Origin: Sphingobium baderi
GTDB taxonomy: Bacteria; Pseudomonadota; Alphaproteobacteria; Sphingomonadales; Sphingomonadaceae
Reading direction: 5' to 3'
DNA: 64,000 nucleotides
Assembly: GCF_001456115.1 (NCBI RefSeq)
Contig: NZ_CP013264.1
Location: 721,001 to 785,000, forward strand
Below are positions 17,922 to 28,379 of the stretch, one piece after another. The notes under the pieces are model-generated. The model worked only from the letters and a program-made list of their open reading frames with translations. It had not been told where the DNA came from and did no database searches. How positions within the stretch are numbered: the first letter of the stretch is position 1; each line of letters starts with the position of its first letter. A program made the position numbers and the translations under genes.

Positions 17922-20522
17922 TCATTCCAGACTTTTGCTCGCCTGCTCGGTCACGTCGCGGGACAGGCCGGGTTCGGCCAGAACGCGCTGCAGCGCGGCG
18001 CGCATCATCGCCGCGCGCGCCTCGTCGAAGCGCCGCCAGCGTCCCAGCGGCGGCACCAGCCGCGCCGCCGTCTGCGGATTGATCTTGTCGAGCGCGATGA
18101 TGCAGTCCGCCACCAGCCGATAGCCCTCCCCCGAACGGTGGTGGAAAGCCCATTGGTTGCCCGCGAACGCCCCGAACAGCGACCGCACCCGGTTGGGATT
18201 GGCGAGCGTGAAATCCTTATGCTCCCGCAGGTCCGCCACCAGCTGCACTGTGTTGGGATGAAAGGCAAAAGCCTGCGTCTGGAACCATTTATCCAGCGTC
18301 AGCGCATCGTCGCGATAACGATTGTAGAAGATGTCGAGCGCCGCTTCCCGTTCGTCGCTGGCGCCATTCGCCAACGTTGCGAGCGCCGCCTGGCGTTCGG
18401 TCATGTTGTCGGCTTCATGGAACTGGGCGAAGGCGATTTGCGGGCCATCCTGCGCGCCCGAGGCCACCAGGTAATGCAGCGCGATATTCCGCAGCTTGCG
18501 AGCGCCCTTGGCCGCCGGGGACAGGGAGAAGGCATTGGCCTTCGTCCCGGCATGGATGTCGCGCCACAGCGGCTCCAGCGCTTCGCCGATACGCTGTTGC
18601 AGCGCATCTCGCGCGGCGTGGATCGCGTCGGGATCGACGACCGGCATCTGATCGCCCAGATAGGCTTCGCTCGGCAGGCGGATGGTTTCGGCGACGAAGG
18701 CGGGGTCGAGCTGCGGATCGGTCGCGGTATCGCGGATCGCCGCAATAACAGCATCCTCATCGACCGCCTGCCCGCCGATCCGACCGATCAGCACATTCAC
18801 CATCAACTGCTGCATCGCCTCATAACGGGCGAACGGATCGTCATCATGGGCCGATAGAAAGGCGAGATCGGCCTGACTGCGGTTGGTTTCGACGATGACG
18901 GGCGCGGAAAAGCCGCGGTTGATCGACAGGATCGGGGCCGAGGAAAAGCCTTCGAAGCGGAAGCTCTGCTTCGCCTGCGTCAGCATCAGCAATTGATCGC
19001 CCTGATGCCGCCCGCTTGCTGGGTCGAACAGCGCGACGCGCATCGGAATGGCCATCGGCTTCTTGTCCGGCTGACCCGGCGTTGGCGGCACGGCCTGTTC
19101 CAGCAGCAGTTCGGCAGTGCCGGTGGCCGGATCGTGGCTCAGCATGGCGCGGACATGGGGCGTACCCGCCTGTTCATACCACAGCCGGAACTGGCTGAGG
19201 TCGATGCCGCCTCCCTCCTCCATGGCGCGGACGAAATCCTCGCAGGTGGCGGCTTGCCCATCATGACTCTCGAAATAGAGGTCGGTGGAGGCGCGGAAGC
19301 GTTCCCATCCCAGCATCAGCGCCATCATGCGGATCAGCTCCGCACCCTTGTTATAGATGGTCGCCGTGTAGAAGTTACTGATTTCCATATAGGATTCAGG
19401 CCGGACCGGGTGAGCGAGCGGCCCCGAATCTTCCTGAAACTGGGCGGCGCGCAGGATGCGGACATCCTCGATCCGCTTGACCGCATGGCTACCCATATCG
19501 GCGGAAAAGCTCTGGTCGCGGAAAACCGTAAAGCCCTCTTTCAGCGAAAGCTGGAACCAGTCGCGGCAGGTGACGCGATTGCCCGACCAGTTGTGGAAAT
19601 ATTCATGGGCGACCACCCCTTCCACGCCATCATAGTCGAGGTCCGTCGCTGTTTCCGGATCGGCCAGAATATAGCGTGAATTGAATATGTTAAGACCCTT
19701 ATTCTCCATCGCGCCGAAGTTGAAGTCCGCCACGGCGACGATGTTGAATACGTCCAGATCATATTCCCGGCCATAGACCCGCTCGTCCCAGGCCATGCTG
19801 TCCTTAAGGGCCTTCATCGCATGGGCGGTGCGGGGCAGGTCCGCTTCCCTGACCCAGATGCCGAGCGCGACTTCGCGCCCGCTCATCGTCACGAAGCGGT
19901 CGGCGTTGCAGGCGAGATCGCCCGCCACCAGCGCGAAGAGATAGCAGGGTTTGGGAAAAGGATCGGTCCAGCGCGCCCAATGACGACCGCCAGGCAGATC
20001 GCCCTTTTCCACCGGATCGCCATTGGCGAGCAACACAGGATAGCGGCTCTTGTCCGCTTCCATCCTGACGGTGTAGCGCGACAGCACATCAGGCCGGTCC
20101 GGGAAGAATGTGATGCGGCGGAAACCCTCCGCCTCGCACTGGGTGCAGAGCAGGCCCCCGCTGGCATAAAGGCCCATGAGCTTGCTGTTGCTGTCCGGTG
20201 CGACCTCCACTCGCGTCTCGACCTGATGGGACTGGCCGTTAAGGGGGACAACCAGCGTCCCGCCATCCAGGGCCCATTCTTCCGGTCCCAATGTGCGTCC
20301 ATCCACCTTGACCTCCACTGGCAGGAGGCCATCGCCTTCCAGCCTCAAGGGCCGGTCATGCGTGCCGTTGCGGACAATGGACAGCACTGCGTGGACCTGC
20401 GTGGCGGATGCGTCCAGATCGAAGTCCAGCGCAATATCGGGGACCAGCCAGTCGGGCGGGCGATAATCCAGGCGGCGGATGATCGCGGGCGCGGCGGCGT
20501 TGGTGGATTGCATGTCAGCCAT
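17922..20522 (-). CDS. pepN: Aminopeptidase N (M1 family)
   Basis: An 866-residue M1 zinc aminopeptidase that removes N-terminal residues from peptides in the cytoplasm. The exopeptidase motif GAMEN (GAMENKGLNIFNSRY) and the zinc motif HEYFHNWSGNRVTCRDWFQLSLKEG are intact (HExxH-18-E). Length matches the long E. coli-type PepN with its C-terminal helical domain. No signal peptide is present. ATG 20522 and ATG 20513 are both plausible starts. It lies downstream of parB but with an 80-nt gap, so it is likely separate. Confidence 0.95.
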   Translation of the reverse strand: MADMQSTNAAAPAIIRRLDYRPPDWLVPDIALDFDLDASATQVHAVLSIVRNGTHDRPLRLEGDGLLPVEVKVDGRTLGPEEWALDGGTLVVPLNGQSHQVETRVEVAPDSNSKLMGLYASGGLLCTQCEAEGFRRITFFPDRPDVLSRYTVRMEADKSRYPVLLANGDPVEKGDLPGGRHWARWTDPFPKPCYLFALVAGDLACNADRFVTMSGREVALGIWVREADLPRTAHAMKALKDSMAWDERVYGREYDLDVFNIVAVADFNFGAMENKGLNIFNSRYILADPETATDLDYDGVEGVVAHEYFHNWSGNRVTCRDWFQLSLKEGFTVFRDQSFSADMGSHAVKRIEDVRILRAAQFQEDSGPLAHPVRPESYMEISNFYTATIYNKGAELIRMMALMLGWERFRASTDLYFESHDGQAATCEDFVRAMEEGGGIDLSQFRLWYEQAGTPHVRAMLSHDPATGTAELLLEQAVPPTPGQPDKKPMAIPMRVALFDPASGRHQGDQLLMLTQAKQSFRFEGFSSAPILSINRGFSAPVIVETNRSQADLAFLSAHDDDPFARYEAMQQLMVNVLIGRIGGQAVDEDAVIAAIRDTATDPQLDPAFVAETIRLPSEAYLGDQMPVVDPDAIHAARDALQQRIGEALEPLWRDIHAGTKANAFSLSPAAKGARKLRNIALHYLVASGAQDGPQIAFAQFHEADNMTERQAALATLANGASDEREAALDIFYNRYRDDALTLDKWFQTQAFAFHPNTVQLVADLREHKDFTLANPNRVRSLFGAFAGNQWAFHHRSGEGYRLVADCIIALDKINPQTAARLVPPLGRWRRFDEARAAMMRAALQRVLAEPGLSRDVTEQASKSLE

Positions 20523-20603
20523 GCCAGCAAGCTAGGTAATGGGCGGGCAAAAGACTAGGGGGAACGCACGGAAAACGGCGCGATTCCCAAATGACGGGGC
20601 TTT

Positions 20604-21539
20604 CTAGATGCGTTCGCCCGACAGGCGCTGGCACAGCATGTCGAGTTGATCGAGATTCGAATAACGCAGCGAAAGCGTGCCGCCAGCCCCGGCCGTATCG
20701 CCATGGCTGATTTCGACCTTCAGGCCCAATATGTCGGCCAGATGCTGTTCGAGCGCGGCAATATCCGCATCTTTTCCGCTGGACGGGACGGCCGCACGCG
20801 GTCGCGATGATGCATTGTCGTTGCCGGTTCGGGCACGGCGGACAAGCTGTTCCGTGTCACGGACGGACAGGCCCTTTTGCTCCACCTGTTGGGCCAGCGT
20901 CTCGCAATCGGGCACGCCGATCAGGGCGCGGGCATGGCCCATCGACAGGCGGCTTTCCATCACCGCCTGCTGCACCGGCTGCGGCAGGTCCAGCAGGCGC
21001 ATCAGATTGGCGATATGGCTGCGCGACTTGCCGACGATCCGCCCCAAAGCTTCCTGGCTGTGATGGAATTCGCCGATCAGCTTGCGATAGGCTTCCGCTT
21101 CTTCGATGGGATTGAGGTCTTCGCGCTGGATATTTTCGACGAGCGCGATTTCCAGCGTTTCCTGTTCATCGAAATCCCGGACGATGGCGGGGATGCGATG
21201 CAGTTGCGCCCGCTGGGCCGCGCGCCAACGGCGTTCGCCCGCGACGATCTGAAAACCGCCGCCATGGGCGCGCACGATGATCGGTTGGATCACGCCGCGC
21301 TTTGCGATGGAATCGGCCAGTTCCTGCAAGGCCGCATCGTCGAAATGGCGGCGCGGCTGTTCCGGGTGCGGCTGGATCAGGGCGACTTCGATGCTCTGCA
21401 CGGCCTTGGCGGAAGCAGTGGGCGCCGAAGGGGCGATCGGCTCTTCCCTTTGCACATCCCCCAGCAACGCGGAAAGACCGCGACCCAATCCATGAGCACG
21501 CTTTGCCGTCTTCGGTTTGTCGTTGGTCTCGTCGCTCAA
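20604..21539 (-). CDS. parB: Chromosome partitioning protein ParB (CTPase, parS-binding)
   Basis: A 311-residue ParB. The N-terminal domain has the CTP-binding box [13 protein letters not shown] and [21 protein letters not shown]; the helix-turn-helix region is [21 protein letters not shown]; the C-terminal dimerisation segment ends the protein. ParB loads at parS, spreads as a CTP-gated clamp and is segregated by ParA. Last gene of the four-gene operon mnmG-rsmG-parA-parB; its start overlaps the parA stop by 4 nt. Matching parS sites occur nearby. Confidence 0.96.
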   Translation of the reverse strand: MSDETNDKPKTAKRAHGLGRGLSALLGDVQREEPIAPSAPTASAKAVQSIEVALIQPHPEQPRRHFDDAALQELADSIAKRGVIQPIIVRAHGGGFQIVAGERRWRAAQRAQLHRIPAIVRDFDEQETLEIALVENIQREDLNPIEEAEAYRKLIGEFHHSQEALGRIVGKSRSHIANLMRLLDLPQPVQQAVMESRLSMGHARALIGVPDCETLAQQVEQKGLSVRDTEQLVRRARTGNDNASSRPRAAVPSSGKDADIAALEQHLADILGLKVEISHGDTAGAGGTLSLRYSNLDQLDMLCQRLSGERI

Positions 21540-22318
21540 GCCGCCTCCTCCTGCCGCGGAAGCCGCGCTATCAGTTCACGCGCCAGCCGCATATAGGCAT
21601 CCGAACCGGAGCAGCGGAAATCATAGATCAGAGCGGGCACGCCATGGCTCGGCGCTTCGGAAAGACGGACATTGCGCGGGATCACCGTGCTGAAAACAAG
21701 ATCGCCCAGACAGGCTCGCACATCATCCGCCACCTGGTCGGTCAACCGGTTGCGGCGATCATACATGGTGAGCGCCACGCCCATGATCGACAGGCCGGGA
21801 TTGAACCGGCCTCTGATCCGGTCCACCGTCTGAAGCAGTTGCGAAAGTCCCTCCAGCGCGAAAAATTCGCATTGCAGGGGGACGAGCAGATATTGCGCCG
21901 CGACCATGGCATTGATGGTCAGCAGGCCGAGCGAGGGTGGGCAATCGATCAGGCAGATGTCCCAGCGCCCCGGCGGCGCTTCCGCCAATACGCGCTCCAG
22001 CCGATGCGTGCGCTCTTCATATTCGATCAGTTCGATTTCGGCGCCGGACAGATCCTGCGTCGCCGCCACCAGATCCAGTTTCGGCACTCGCGTCGCAATG
22101 ACCGCATCGTCCAGAGCGCAATTCCCCACCAGCAGGTCATAGCTGGATTGAGCGCGATCCGCATGGTTCACGCCCAGACCGGTCGAGGCGTTTCCTTGTG
22201 GGTCGAGATCGACCAGCAGCACCCGCAGGCCGGTAGCGGCGAGGCCGGTGGCCAGATTGATGGCGGTGGTCGTCTTGCCCACACCGCCCTTCTGGTTGGC
22301 GATGGCGATACAAATCAT
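21536..22318 (-). CDS. parA: Chromosome partitioning ATPase ParA (Soj)
   Basis: A 260-residue deviant Walker ATPase. The motif [10 protein letters not shown] is at residues 10-19, [13 protein letters not shown] follows, and [19 protein letters not shown] contains the second catalytic region. It lacks an N-terminal DNA-binding domain, as expected for chromosomal type I ParA. It forms the nucleoid-bound gradient that pulls ParB-parS complexes. Overlaps of 4 nt on each side tie it to rsmG and parB. Confidence 0.97.
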   Translation of the reverse strand: MICIAIANQKGGVGKTTTAINLATGLAATGLRVLLVDLDPQGNASTGLGVNHADRAQSSYDLLVGNCALDDAVIATRVPKLDLVAATQDLSGAEIELIEYEERTHRLERVLAEAPPGRWDICLIDCPPSLGLLTINAMVAAQYLLVPLQCEFFALEGLSQLLQTVDRIRGRFNPGLSIMGVALTMYDRRNRLTDQVADDVRACLGDLVFSTVIPRNVRLSEAPSHGVPALIYDFRCSGSDAYMRLARELIARLPRQEEAA

Positions 22319-22956
22319 CCTCGGCCCTTCCTCCTGACGGATTTGACGTTGCGCGCGACGATGATGGCGCTATCGGCATCGGTCACGCTGCGTTCCACGT
22401 GGAACATACCTTGCCACGCCGCGCGCGCCGTCTCCAGTTCATTTTGTGCATTTCGTCCTTTTGGCAGCACCCAAAGCGTCTTTTCATCGGCCAGATGGAT
22501 CGCCGTTTCGAGAAGGCGCGGCAAAGGGGCGTAGGCGCGTGCGCTGATAATGGCCGCCGCCGTTTTCGGAACGACTTCCACACGGCCTGCAAATACTGCC
22601 GCGTGACGAAGGCCCAGCTCATCCACTACGGCCTGGAGAAAATCGATCCGCTTCCGGCGCGATTCGACCATCAATATCGGGCGATCCGTGAGCAATGCCA
22701 CCACAATGGCGGGCAACCCCGCGCCTGATCCCAGGTCGATCCATTGTCCGTCAGGAGCATCGCCGGTGAATGTCAGCAGCTGCGCCGAGTCGACGATATG
22801 ACGCGCCCAGACATGAGGGCGCGTCGATTCCGCGATCAGATTCTGCCGCTCCATCTCGACCAGTAGCATGGCGACAAACCGCTCCAGCCTGTCCCATGTT
22901 TCACGTGAAACAGCGAACTGATCCGCAATCCAAGCCCGAGCCTCTTCCTCCGTCAC
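22315..22956 (-). CDS. rsmG: 16S rRNA (guanine-N7) methyltransferase
   Basis: A 213-residue RsmG (GidB) that methylates the G527 position of 16S rRNA using SAM. The SAM-binding segment is [17 protein letters not shown], with [12 protein letters not shown] before and [22 protein letters not shown] after. Two parS-type sequences lie inside the coding region (22391-22406 and 22897-22912), so segregation DNA sites are embedded in the gene. Overlaps mnmG and parA by 4 nt each. Confidence 0.95.
   Translation of the reverse strand: MTEEEARAWIADQFAVSRETWDRLERFVAMLLVEMERQNLIAESTRPHVWARHIVDSAQLLTFTGDAPDGQWIDLGSGAGLPAIVVALLTDRPILMVESRRKRIDFLQAVVDELGLRHAAVFAGRVEVVPKTAAAIISARAYAPLPRLLETAIHLADEKTLWVLPKGRNAQNELETARAAWQGMFHVERSVTDADSAIIVARNVKSVRRKGRG
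22391..22406. other. parS-like site 1 (inside rsmG)
   Basis: CGTTCCACGTGGAACA matches the ParB site TGTTNCACGTGNAACA at 15 of 16 positions; only the first base differs. It sits in the 3' third of rsmG, close to parA. Confidence 0.8.
22897..22912. other. parS site 2 (inside rsmG start region)
   Basis: TGTTTCACGTGAAACA is a perfect 16-bp palindrome and a full consensus parS. It lies within the first twenty codons of rsmG. Confidence 0.93.
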
Positions 22957-24803
22957 GCCGCCACTCGCCTGACATGGACAAGGATGGCGGCGAGGGCGGC
23001 TGGCGTTATGCCGCGAATACGGCCCGCCGCCGCAAGCGTATCCGGCCTTGCTGTTTCGAGGCGTTCGATCATCTCGGTGGAAAGACCGCCGATGGACGTG
23101 AAATCGAAATCGGCCGGGATGAACACGCGCTCATTGCGGCGAAGCTCGGCGATCTCTGCTTCCTGCCGTTCCAGATAGGGCGCGTAATGCGCGTCCTCCA
23201 ATATCTCGTCGCGCAAATCATCCGGCGCCTTGGCGAGCGATGGTGCCAGCGTCAGGAGCAGGCCACGATCCACTTCCGGAAAGCGCGCCCATTCGAACAG
23301 CGAACGCCGTGCTCCATCCTGCCGTACGGTCGCGCCAGCCCTGGCCATTTCCGTGGCGGTCATGGCTCGCGCCAATTCGGCCTCGATAGTAGTCCGGGCT
23401 TCCTGGCGTGCCTGTAGCCGCGCCAGCCGCTCGGCACCCAAGACCCGATGCGCCATGCCTATCTGGCCCAAACGGCTTTCGGCATTATCGGCCCGCAATC
23501 GCAAACGATATTCCGCGCGCGCCGTAAGCATCCGGTAGGGTTCGGTCACGCCCTGCAAAACCAGATCGTCTATCATCACGCCGATATAGCTGCTGGCGCG
23601 ATCGAGGATCATGGGCGCTTCGGCGCGTGCGCGGGCCGCGGCGTTGACGCCAGCGATCAGTCCCTGCGCGGCGGCTTCCTCATAGCCGGTCGTGCCATTG
23701 ATCTGGCCCGCGCAGAACAGGCCGGGTATCGCTCGCACTTCCAGCGAGGCATCCAGCGCGCGCGGATCGATATGGTCATATTCGACGGCATAGCCGGGCA
23801 CCACGATCTCCGCGCGCTCCAATCCTTGCATGGACCGAACCAAAGCGAGTTGCACATCCGCCGGAAGCGACGTGCTGATGCCATTGGGATAGACGAGCGG
23901 ATCGTCCAGACCTTCCGGCTCCAGGAAAACCTGATGGCCGTCGCGATCGCCAAAGCGCGTCACCTTGTCCTCGATGGAGGGGCAATAGCGCGGCCCCCGG
24001 CCCTCGATCGCACCGCTGAACAGTGGGGAGCGACCCAGCCCGTTGCGGATGATCGCATGGGTATCGGCGTTGGTTCGCGTGATGGCGCAACTCAGCTGCG
24101 GAAGGACGCGTCCGGTGGAGAGCGTCGACATGGTCCATGCGGCACTGTCCGATGGCTGCTCTTCGAGCGCTCCCCAGTCGATGGTGCGCCCGTCGATGCG
24201 CGGCGGCGTTCCCGTCTTGAGGCGACCAATGGGCAGGTCGAGCGCGCGGAGCTGCACGCCCAGAGCCGTCGCCGCGCGTTCTCCGGTTCGTCCGCCCGCC
24301 AACATGTCCTCGCCGCGAAAAAGCTTGCCGCCGAGGAAGGTGCCAGTCGCCAGCACCACGGCATTGGCTTCCAATCGGCGGCCATCCGCGAGCGCCAGAC
24401 CCGCGACCGATCCCTGCGAGAGGATCAATTCACTGGCCTCGCCCTCGACAATCTCAAGGCCGGACTGCGCCGCGAGCAGCGCATGGATGGCGGCCCGATA
24501 GCGTTTCCGATCCGCCTGCACGCGCGGTCCCTGCACGGCCGCGCCCTTGCTGCTGTTGAGCATGCGATAGTGAATGGCTGCCGCATCGGCCGCGCGCGCG
24601 ATCAGGCCATCCAGCGCATCCACTTCCCGGACCAGATGGCCTTTGCCCAATCCGCCAATGGCGGGATTGCAGGACATCGCGCCGACCGTGGCCTTTTCGA
24701 ATGTCAGCAGCGCAACGGACGCGCCCTTGCGCGCCGCCGCCGCCGCTGCTTCGCAACCGGCGTGGCCGCCGCCGACCACGATCACATCATAGCTTGTTCG
24801 CAT
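22953..24803 (-). CDS. mnmG: tRNA uridine-5-carboxymethylaminomethyl modification enzyme MnmG (GidA)
   Basis: A 616-residue FAD enzyme that with MnmE installs cmnm5U at the wobble position of several tRNAs. The FAD-binding motif [21 protein letters not shown] is at residues about 8-28; [23 protein letters not shown] and the [13 protein letters not shown] segment are family signatures. Length is normal. It is the first gene of the operon with rsmG, parA and parB. A perfect parS lies 40 nt upstream of its start. Confidence 0.97.
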   Translation of the reverse strand: MRTSYDVIVVGGGHAGCEAAAAAARKGASVALLTFEKATVGAMSCNPAIGGLGKGHLVREVDALDGLIARAADAAAIHYRMLNSSKGAAVQGPRVQADRKRYRAAIHALLAAQSGLEIVEGEASELILSQGSVAGLALADGRRLEANAVVLATGTFLGGKLFRGEDMLAGGRTGERAATALGVQLRALDLPIGRLKTGTPPRIDGRTIDWGALEEQPSDSAAWTMSTLSTGRVLPQLSCAITRTNADTHAIIRNGLGRSPLFSGAIEGRGPRYCPSIEDKVTRFGDRDGHQVFLEPEGLDDPLVYPNGISTSLPADVQLALVRSMQGLERAEIVVPGYAVEYDHIDPRALDASLEVRAIPGLFCAGQINGTTGYEEAAAQGLIAGVNAAARARAEAPMILDRASSYIGVMIDDLVLQGVTEPYRMLTARAEYRLRLRADNAESRLGQIGMAHRVLGAERLARLQARQEARTTIEAELARAMTATEMARAGATVRQDGARRSLFEWARFPEVDRGLLLTLAPSLAKAPDDLRDEILEDAHYAPYLERQEAEIAELRRNERVFIPADFDFTSIGGLSTEMIERLETARPDTLAAAGRIRGITPAALAAILVHVRRVAA

Positions 24804-24842
24804 GGACGCGCCTTAACAGATTCCGGCCCCGCCGGTCAAAAC

Positions 24843-24858
24843 TGTTCCACGTGGAACA
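24843..24858. other. parS site 3 (between mnmE and mnmG)
   Basis: TGTTCCACGTGGAACA, a perfect 16-bp palindrome fitting the ParB consensus, sits in the 60-nt gap between the mnmE stop and the mnmG start. ParB loaded here could cover the operon that encodes it. Confidence 0.93.
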
Positions 24859-24863
24859 GTCAT

Positions 24864-26147
24864 CTATTTGCCGATGCAGAATCCCGAAAAAAGCCGGTCG
24901 AGCATATCTTCCGTACCAGCGCGTCCGGTGAGCGCATCAATGGCGCGCCGGGCCTGCCGAAGCTCTTCCGCCAGCACCAGCAGGTCGGTCGTGTGTCCCG
25001 CTGCGCTCAGGTGGCGATGCAGCGCCGCCGCGCCCTCCCTCTGGCGCGCGTGGAGCGCATATTCGCCTTCGCCCGGCAAAAGCGTCCGCGCTTGCCGCAG
25101 GAGCGCGGCCACCAGATTCTCCATGCCCTCCCCTGTTCGCGCAGACACTGCCAAACCCGGATGCCCGGCATGATCGACCCGGTCGCATTGCGCGCCAATC
25201 AACAGGGCATCGCTGCGCGGCGTGTCCTGGGGTGGTCCCAGCCACAGGATGATGTCCGCCCCTTCCAGCGCGGCCCTCGCCCGGTCGATGCCAATCGCTT
25301 CGATGCTGTCGGCCGTGCTCTCCCGCAAACCCGCCGTGTCGGTGAAGAGGAAGGCGATGCCGCCAATAGCTGCCGGCGCTTCGATACGGTCGCGGGTCGT
25401 TCCAGCGATGTCGGAAACGATGGCGGCCTCCCGCCCGACCAGCGCATTCAGCAGGGTCGATTTGCCCGCATTGGGCGGTCCGGCCAGAACGACTCGAACA
25501 CCGTCGCGCAACCGCTCCGCCGACGGCGCGGAAAGAATGGCGGCCACATCCTCCGCCAGCGATTCGATACCCGCGCCGATTCGCTCTTCGATCTGCGCGT
25601 CGGGCACATCGTCCTCATCGGAAAAGTCGAGCGCCGCCTCCGCCATGGCGGACAGGTCCAGCAAGCGATGGCGCCATGTGTCGATCCGCCGCGAAAAATG
25701 GCCTTCCGCCATCATCAACGCCGCGCGCCGCTGTTGCTGCGTTTCCGCCGCCAGCAGATCGGACAGCCCTTCTACCGCATTCAGGTCCATGCGCCCATTT
25801 TCAAAGGCGCGCCGCGTAAATTCGCCCGGTTCGGCCCGGCGCAGTCCCGCCATCGCGCCCAGCGCGGCTTCGACACCGGCGATCACCGCCCGGCCGCCAT
25901 GGCAATGCAGTTCCGCCATATCCTCTCCGCTCACCGTCGCGGGGCCGGGAAGCCAAAGCACCAGAGCCCGATCAAGTGGCGCGCCATCGCGCGGATCGCG
26001 CAGCAGATTCAGGCTCGCCATGCGCGGCGGCGGCAATCGGTGGGCCAGCGCCAGCAAGGCCGGTCCCGCCTGCGGGCCGCTCACGCGAATAACGGCAATG
26101 CCAGCCGGCGGCGCACCGCTCGACAAGGCGAAGATCGTGTCGGTCAC
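24864..26147 (-). CDS. mnmE: tRNA modification GTPase MnmE (TrmE)
   Basis: 427 residues from GTG 26147. The N-terminal folate-binding domain covers about 1-115; the G domain inside the helical part has G1 GPPNAGKS, G2/G3 DIAGTTRD and TDTAGLRE. The C-terminal CIGK (FCIGK) motif with the catalytic cysteine is intact. It pairs with MnmG in wobble uridine modification. The GTG start is immediately next to the TAA stop of the DUF6489 gene, which suggests coupled translation. Confidence 0.96.
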   Translation of the reverse strand: MTDTIFALSSGAPPAGIAVIRVSGPQAGPALLALAHRLPPPRMASLNLLRDPRDGAPLDRALVLWLPGPATVSGEDMAELHCHGGRAVIAGVEAALGAMAGLRRAEPGEFTRRAFENGRMDLNAVEGLSDLLAAETQQQRRAALMMAEGHFSRRIDTWRHRLLDLSAMAEAALDFSDEDDVPDAQIEERIGAGIESLAEDVAAILSAPSAERLRDGVRVVLAGPPNAGKSTLLNALVGREAAIVSDIAGTTRDRIEAPAAIGGIAFLFTDTAGLRESTADSIEAIGIDRARAALEGADIILWLGPPQDTPRSDALLIGAQCDRVDHAGHPGLAVSARTGEGMENLVAALLRQARTLLPGEGEYALHARQREGAAALHRHLSAAGHTTDLLVLAEELRQARRAIDALTGRAGTEDMLDRLFSGFCIGK

Positions 26148-26411
26148 TTAGCCCTTTTTCTTGTCGCCATTGGTGCCGCCGCCGACCCCGGCCAGACCGA
26201 TATTCATCAACTGCTGGAACATCCGCACGCCCGCATCGCCCATCGGGGAAAAGCTCTTGAACAGCGTTTCCATCTGCTCCGCGCTGCCGATGCCGTCAAA
26301 GCCGTCCAGCATGGTCTTGATATATTTATCATGAATGGGGGTCACATCCGGCAACCCCAGGAAAGAGCGCGCTTCGGCGGGGGTGCAATCCACATCGACG
26401 GTCACCTTCAT
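26148..26411 (-). CDS. DUF6489 family small protein
   Basis: An 87-residue protein from ATG 26411 (MKVTVDVDCTPAEARSFLGLPDVTPIHDKYI). The N-terminal strand plus FLGLPDV resembles polyhydroxyalkanoate-associated or Phasin-like small proteins, but I cannot assign a function. The C-terminus is glycine-rich and ends in GDKKKG. It directly abuts mnmE with no gap, so it likely shares a transcript with the tRNA modification gene. Confidence 0.8.
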   Translation of the reverse strand: MKVTVDVDCTPAEARSFLGLPDVTPIHDKYIKTMLDGFDGIGSAEQMETLFKSFSPMGDAGVRMFQQLMNIGLAGVGGGTNGDKKKG

Positions 26412-26560
26412 AATCACTTCCCTTATCCTGTCGCGCAAGTGCAGCCTTCATGCCGCAAGAACGGGCGCATGTGCAAATATTTTGGCGCGGAGAGTGGGTT
26501 GCGCGGGCCGCTGGAAAGGCCATTATGTGGCGACAAGATCCCTATGGAAAGGATTCCCCC

Positions 26561-27259
26561 ATGGCAGACTTCACCCCCATTTCCACGCTGGAGGGCGACG
26601 CGCAGTTCGATGCCTATGTCGCTCGTCCCGAGGGAACGCCCAAGGCCGCCATCGTCGTCATCCAGGAAATATTCGGCGTCAATGAAGGCATTCGCCGCAA
26701 ATGCGACAAATGGGCGGAAGCGGGCTATCTGGCCATCGCGCCGGACCTGTTCTGGCGGATTGGTCCCCATATCGAGCTGGACCCCGATATTGCCGCTGAA
26801 ATGGAGCGGGGGTTGGGTCTGTTCGGCCAGTTCGATCAGGACAAGGGCGTTCGCGATATCGAAGCCACCATCAAATTCACGCGCAAGGAAATCGGTGGCG
26901 GCAAGATCGGTCTGGTCGGCTATTGCCTCGGCGGCCGTCTGGCGTTCATGTCGGCATGCCGCACCGATGGCGATGCCTTTGTCGGCTATTATGGCGTCGG
27001 GATCGACAATCTGCTCGGGGAAAGCCACGCCATCGGCAAGCCGGTGATGCTGCATATCCCGACCGCCGACGGCTTCGTCCCGGCGGAGGTCCAGCAAAAG
27101 ATGCATGCGGGTCTCAAAGATAATCGCCACGTCACCTTGCATGATTATGAGGGGCTGGATCACGGCTTTGCCGCTGAAATGGGCAATCGCCGGATGGAGG
27201 ATGCCGCGCAGCTGGCCGACAGGCGCACGGCGGATTTCTTCGCCGCGCATCTGGCCTGA
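26561..27259 (+). CDS. Dienelactone hydrolase family protein
   Basis: 232 residues from ATG 26561, with GGAAAGG upstream. Alpha/beta hydrolase fold: nucleophile cysteine in GYCLGGR, catalytic histidine in GLDHGFAAEMG, and IVVIQEIFGVNEGIRRKCD as the oxyanion-side signature. Classic members open dienelactone to maleylacetate in chloroaromatic breakdown, but many chromosomal copies have other roles. qor follows 12 nt later. Confidence 0.88.
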   Translation: MADFTPISTLEGDAQFDAYVARPEGTPKAAIVVIQEIFGVNEGIRRKCDKWAEAGYLAIAPDLFWRIGPHIELDPDIAAEMERGLGLFGQFDQDKGVRDIEATIKFTRKEIGGGKIGLVGYCLGGRLAFMSACRTDGDAFVGYYGVGIDNLLGESHAIGKPVMLHIPTADGFVPAEVQQKMHAGLKDNRHVTLHDYEGLDHGFAAEMGNRRMEDAAQLADRRTADFFAAHLA

Positions 27260-27271
27260 CCGGGGCGTCCG

Positions 27272-28229
27272 ATGAGCGGCGGCTGGCGGATGGTGGCCCG
27301 CCGTCATGGCGGGCCGGAGGTGATCGCGCGCGAGGATTTCGATCCCGGCGCGCCCTCTGAAGGAGAAGTGCTGATCGCGCAGGAAGCCGTCGGCCTCAAT
27401 TTCATCGACATCTACTACCGCACGGGCCTTTATCCCGCCCCGCTTCCGGTCGCTCTGGGAGCGGAAGGCGCGGGGCGGATCGTGGCGACCGGACCGGGCG
27501 TCGGTAGGAGACCGGGTCGGCTGCGCGAGTGGGCTTGGCGCTTATGCCACGCACCGCATCGTGCCCGCCAACCGCGTCGTCAGGATTCCCGACGGCGTTT
27601 CGCTGGAAGACGCCGCCGCGATGATGCTGAAGGGCATGACCGCCTGCTATCTGGCCGAAGACACGCTTGCCCTGACCGCCGGGCAGGTCGCGCTGGTTCA
27701 TGCCGCGGCGGGCGGCGTGGGATCGGTGCTCGTCCCATGGCTGCGCGACAAGGGCGTCATCGTCGTCGCGCATTGCGGCTCCGCCGAAAAAGCCGCGACG
27801 GTGCAGGCGGATCACAGCCTGCATGGCGCTTTCGACACGCTTGCCGCAACGGTGCGCGAGCTTACCGGCGGCAAGGGCGTGGACGTCGTTTATGACGGCG
27901 TGGGCAAGGATAGCTGGGACGCCTCTCTCGCCAGCCTCCGCCGGCGCGGTATGATGGTCAGCTATGGCAATGCGTCCGGCGCGGTGCCGCCAGTCCATCT
28001 GCTGGACCTCAGCAAGGGCGGATCGCTCTATGTGACGCGCCCCACTTTGTTCGATTATATCGCGTCGGCGGAGGAACTGGCCGCGACGGCGGCTCGCCTT
28101 TTCGACCGGATGGAGCGCGGTGTGGTTCGGGCCTCCATCGGCCAGCGTTTCGCGCTTGCCGATGCAGCGGACGCGCAGCGCGCGCTGGAAGAACGTCGGA
28201 CGACAGGCGCCACGGTCCTCATTCCCTGA
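27272..28229 (+). pseudogene. Quinone oxidoreductase (zinc-free MDR family), frameshifted
   Basis: The 5' part (27272 to about 27505) reads MSGGWRMVARRHGGPEVI to GAEGAGRIVATGPGVG. The rest continues in another frame from about 27507: GDRVGCASGLGAYATHRIVPANRVVRIPDGV, then the NADPH site HAAAGGVGSVLVPWL to the end ATVLIP. Family members have about five residues between GPGV and GDRV; here only four bases remain, consistent with a net loss of about 11 nt. Both halves look otherwise intact and unselected decay is not visible. So this is either a very recent mutation or a sequencing error. Confidence 0.85.
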
Positions 28230-28379
28230 AGCGTGAGTTAGACGAAGTGGCGTGAGGGGGGCATGCGCCGCACCGGCTCCCTCCCCCGCTATGACTGCCC
28301 AGCCTGCGCGAGCAGCATGTCCGCCATCCACCCCCCTGCCGCCGTTCGGCATAGAGACTGGCACATGAAGTCACCGCCC

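Noticed and set aside
17724..18857. A 377-codon open frame that begins in repeat copy A and runs opposite pepN
   Set aside because: Most of it is antisense to the pepN C-terminus, and the repeat has no shared frame with copy B.
23448..27047. A 1199-codon open frame on the forward strand opposite mnmG, mnmE and DUF6489
   Set aside because: It is antisense to three well-recognised genes, has no family motif and is explained by the high-GC codon bias that removes stops from the reverse frame.
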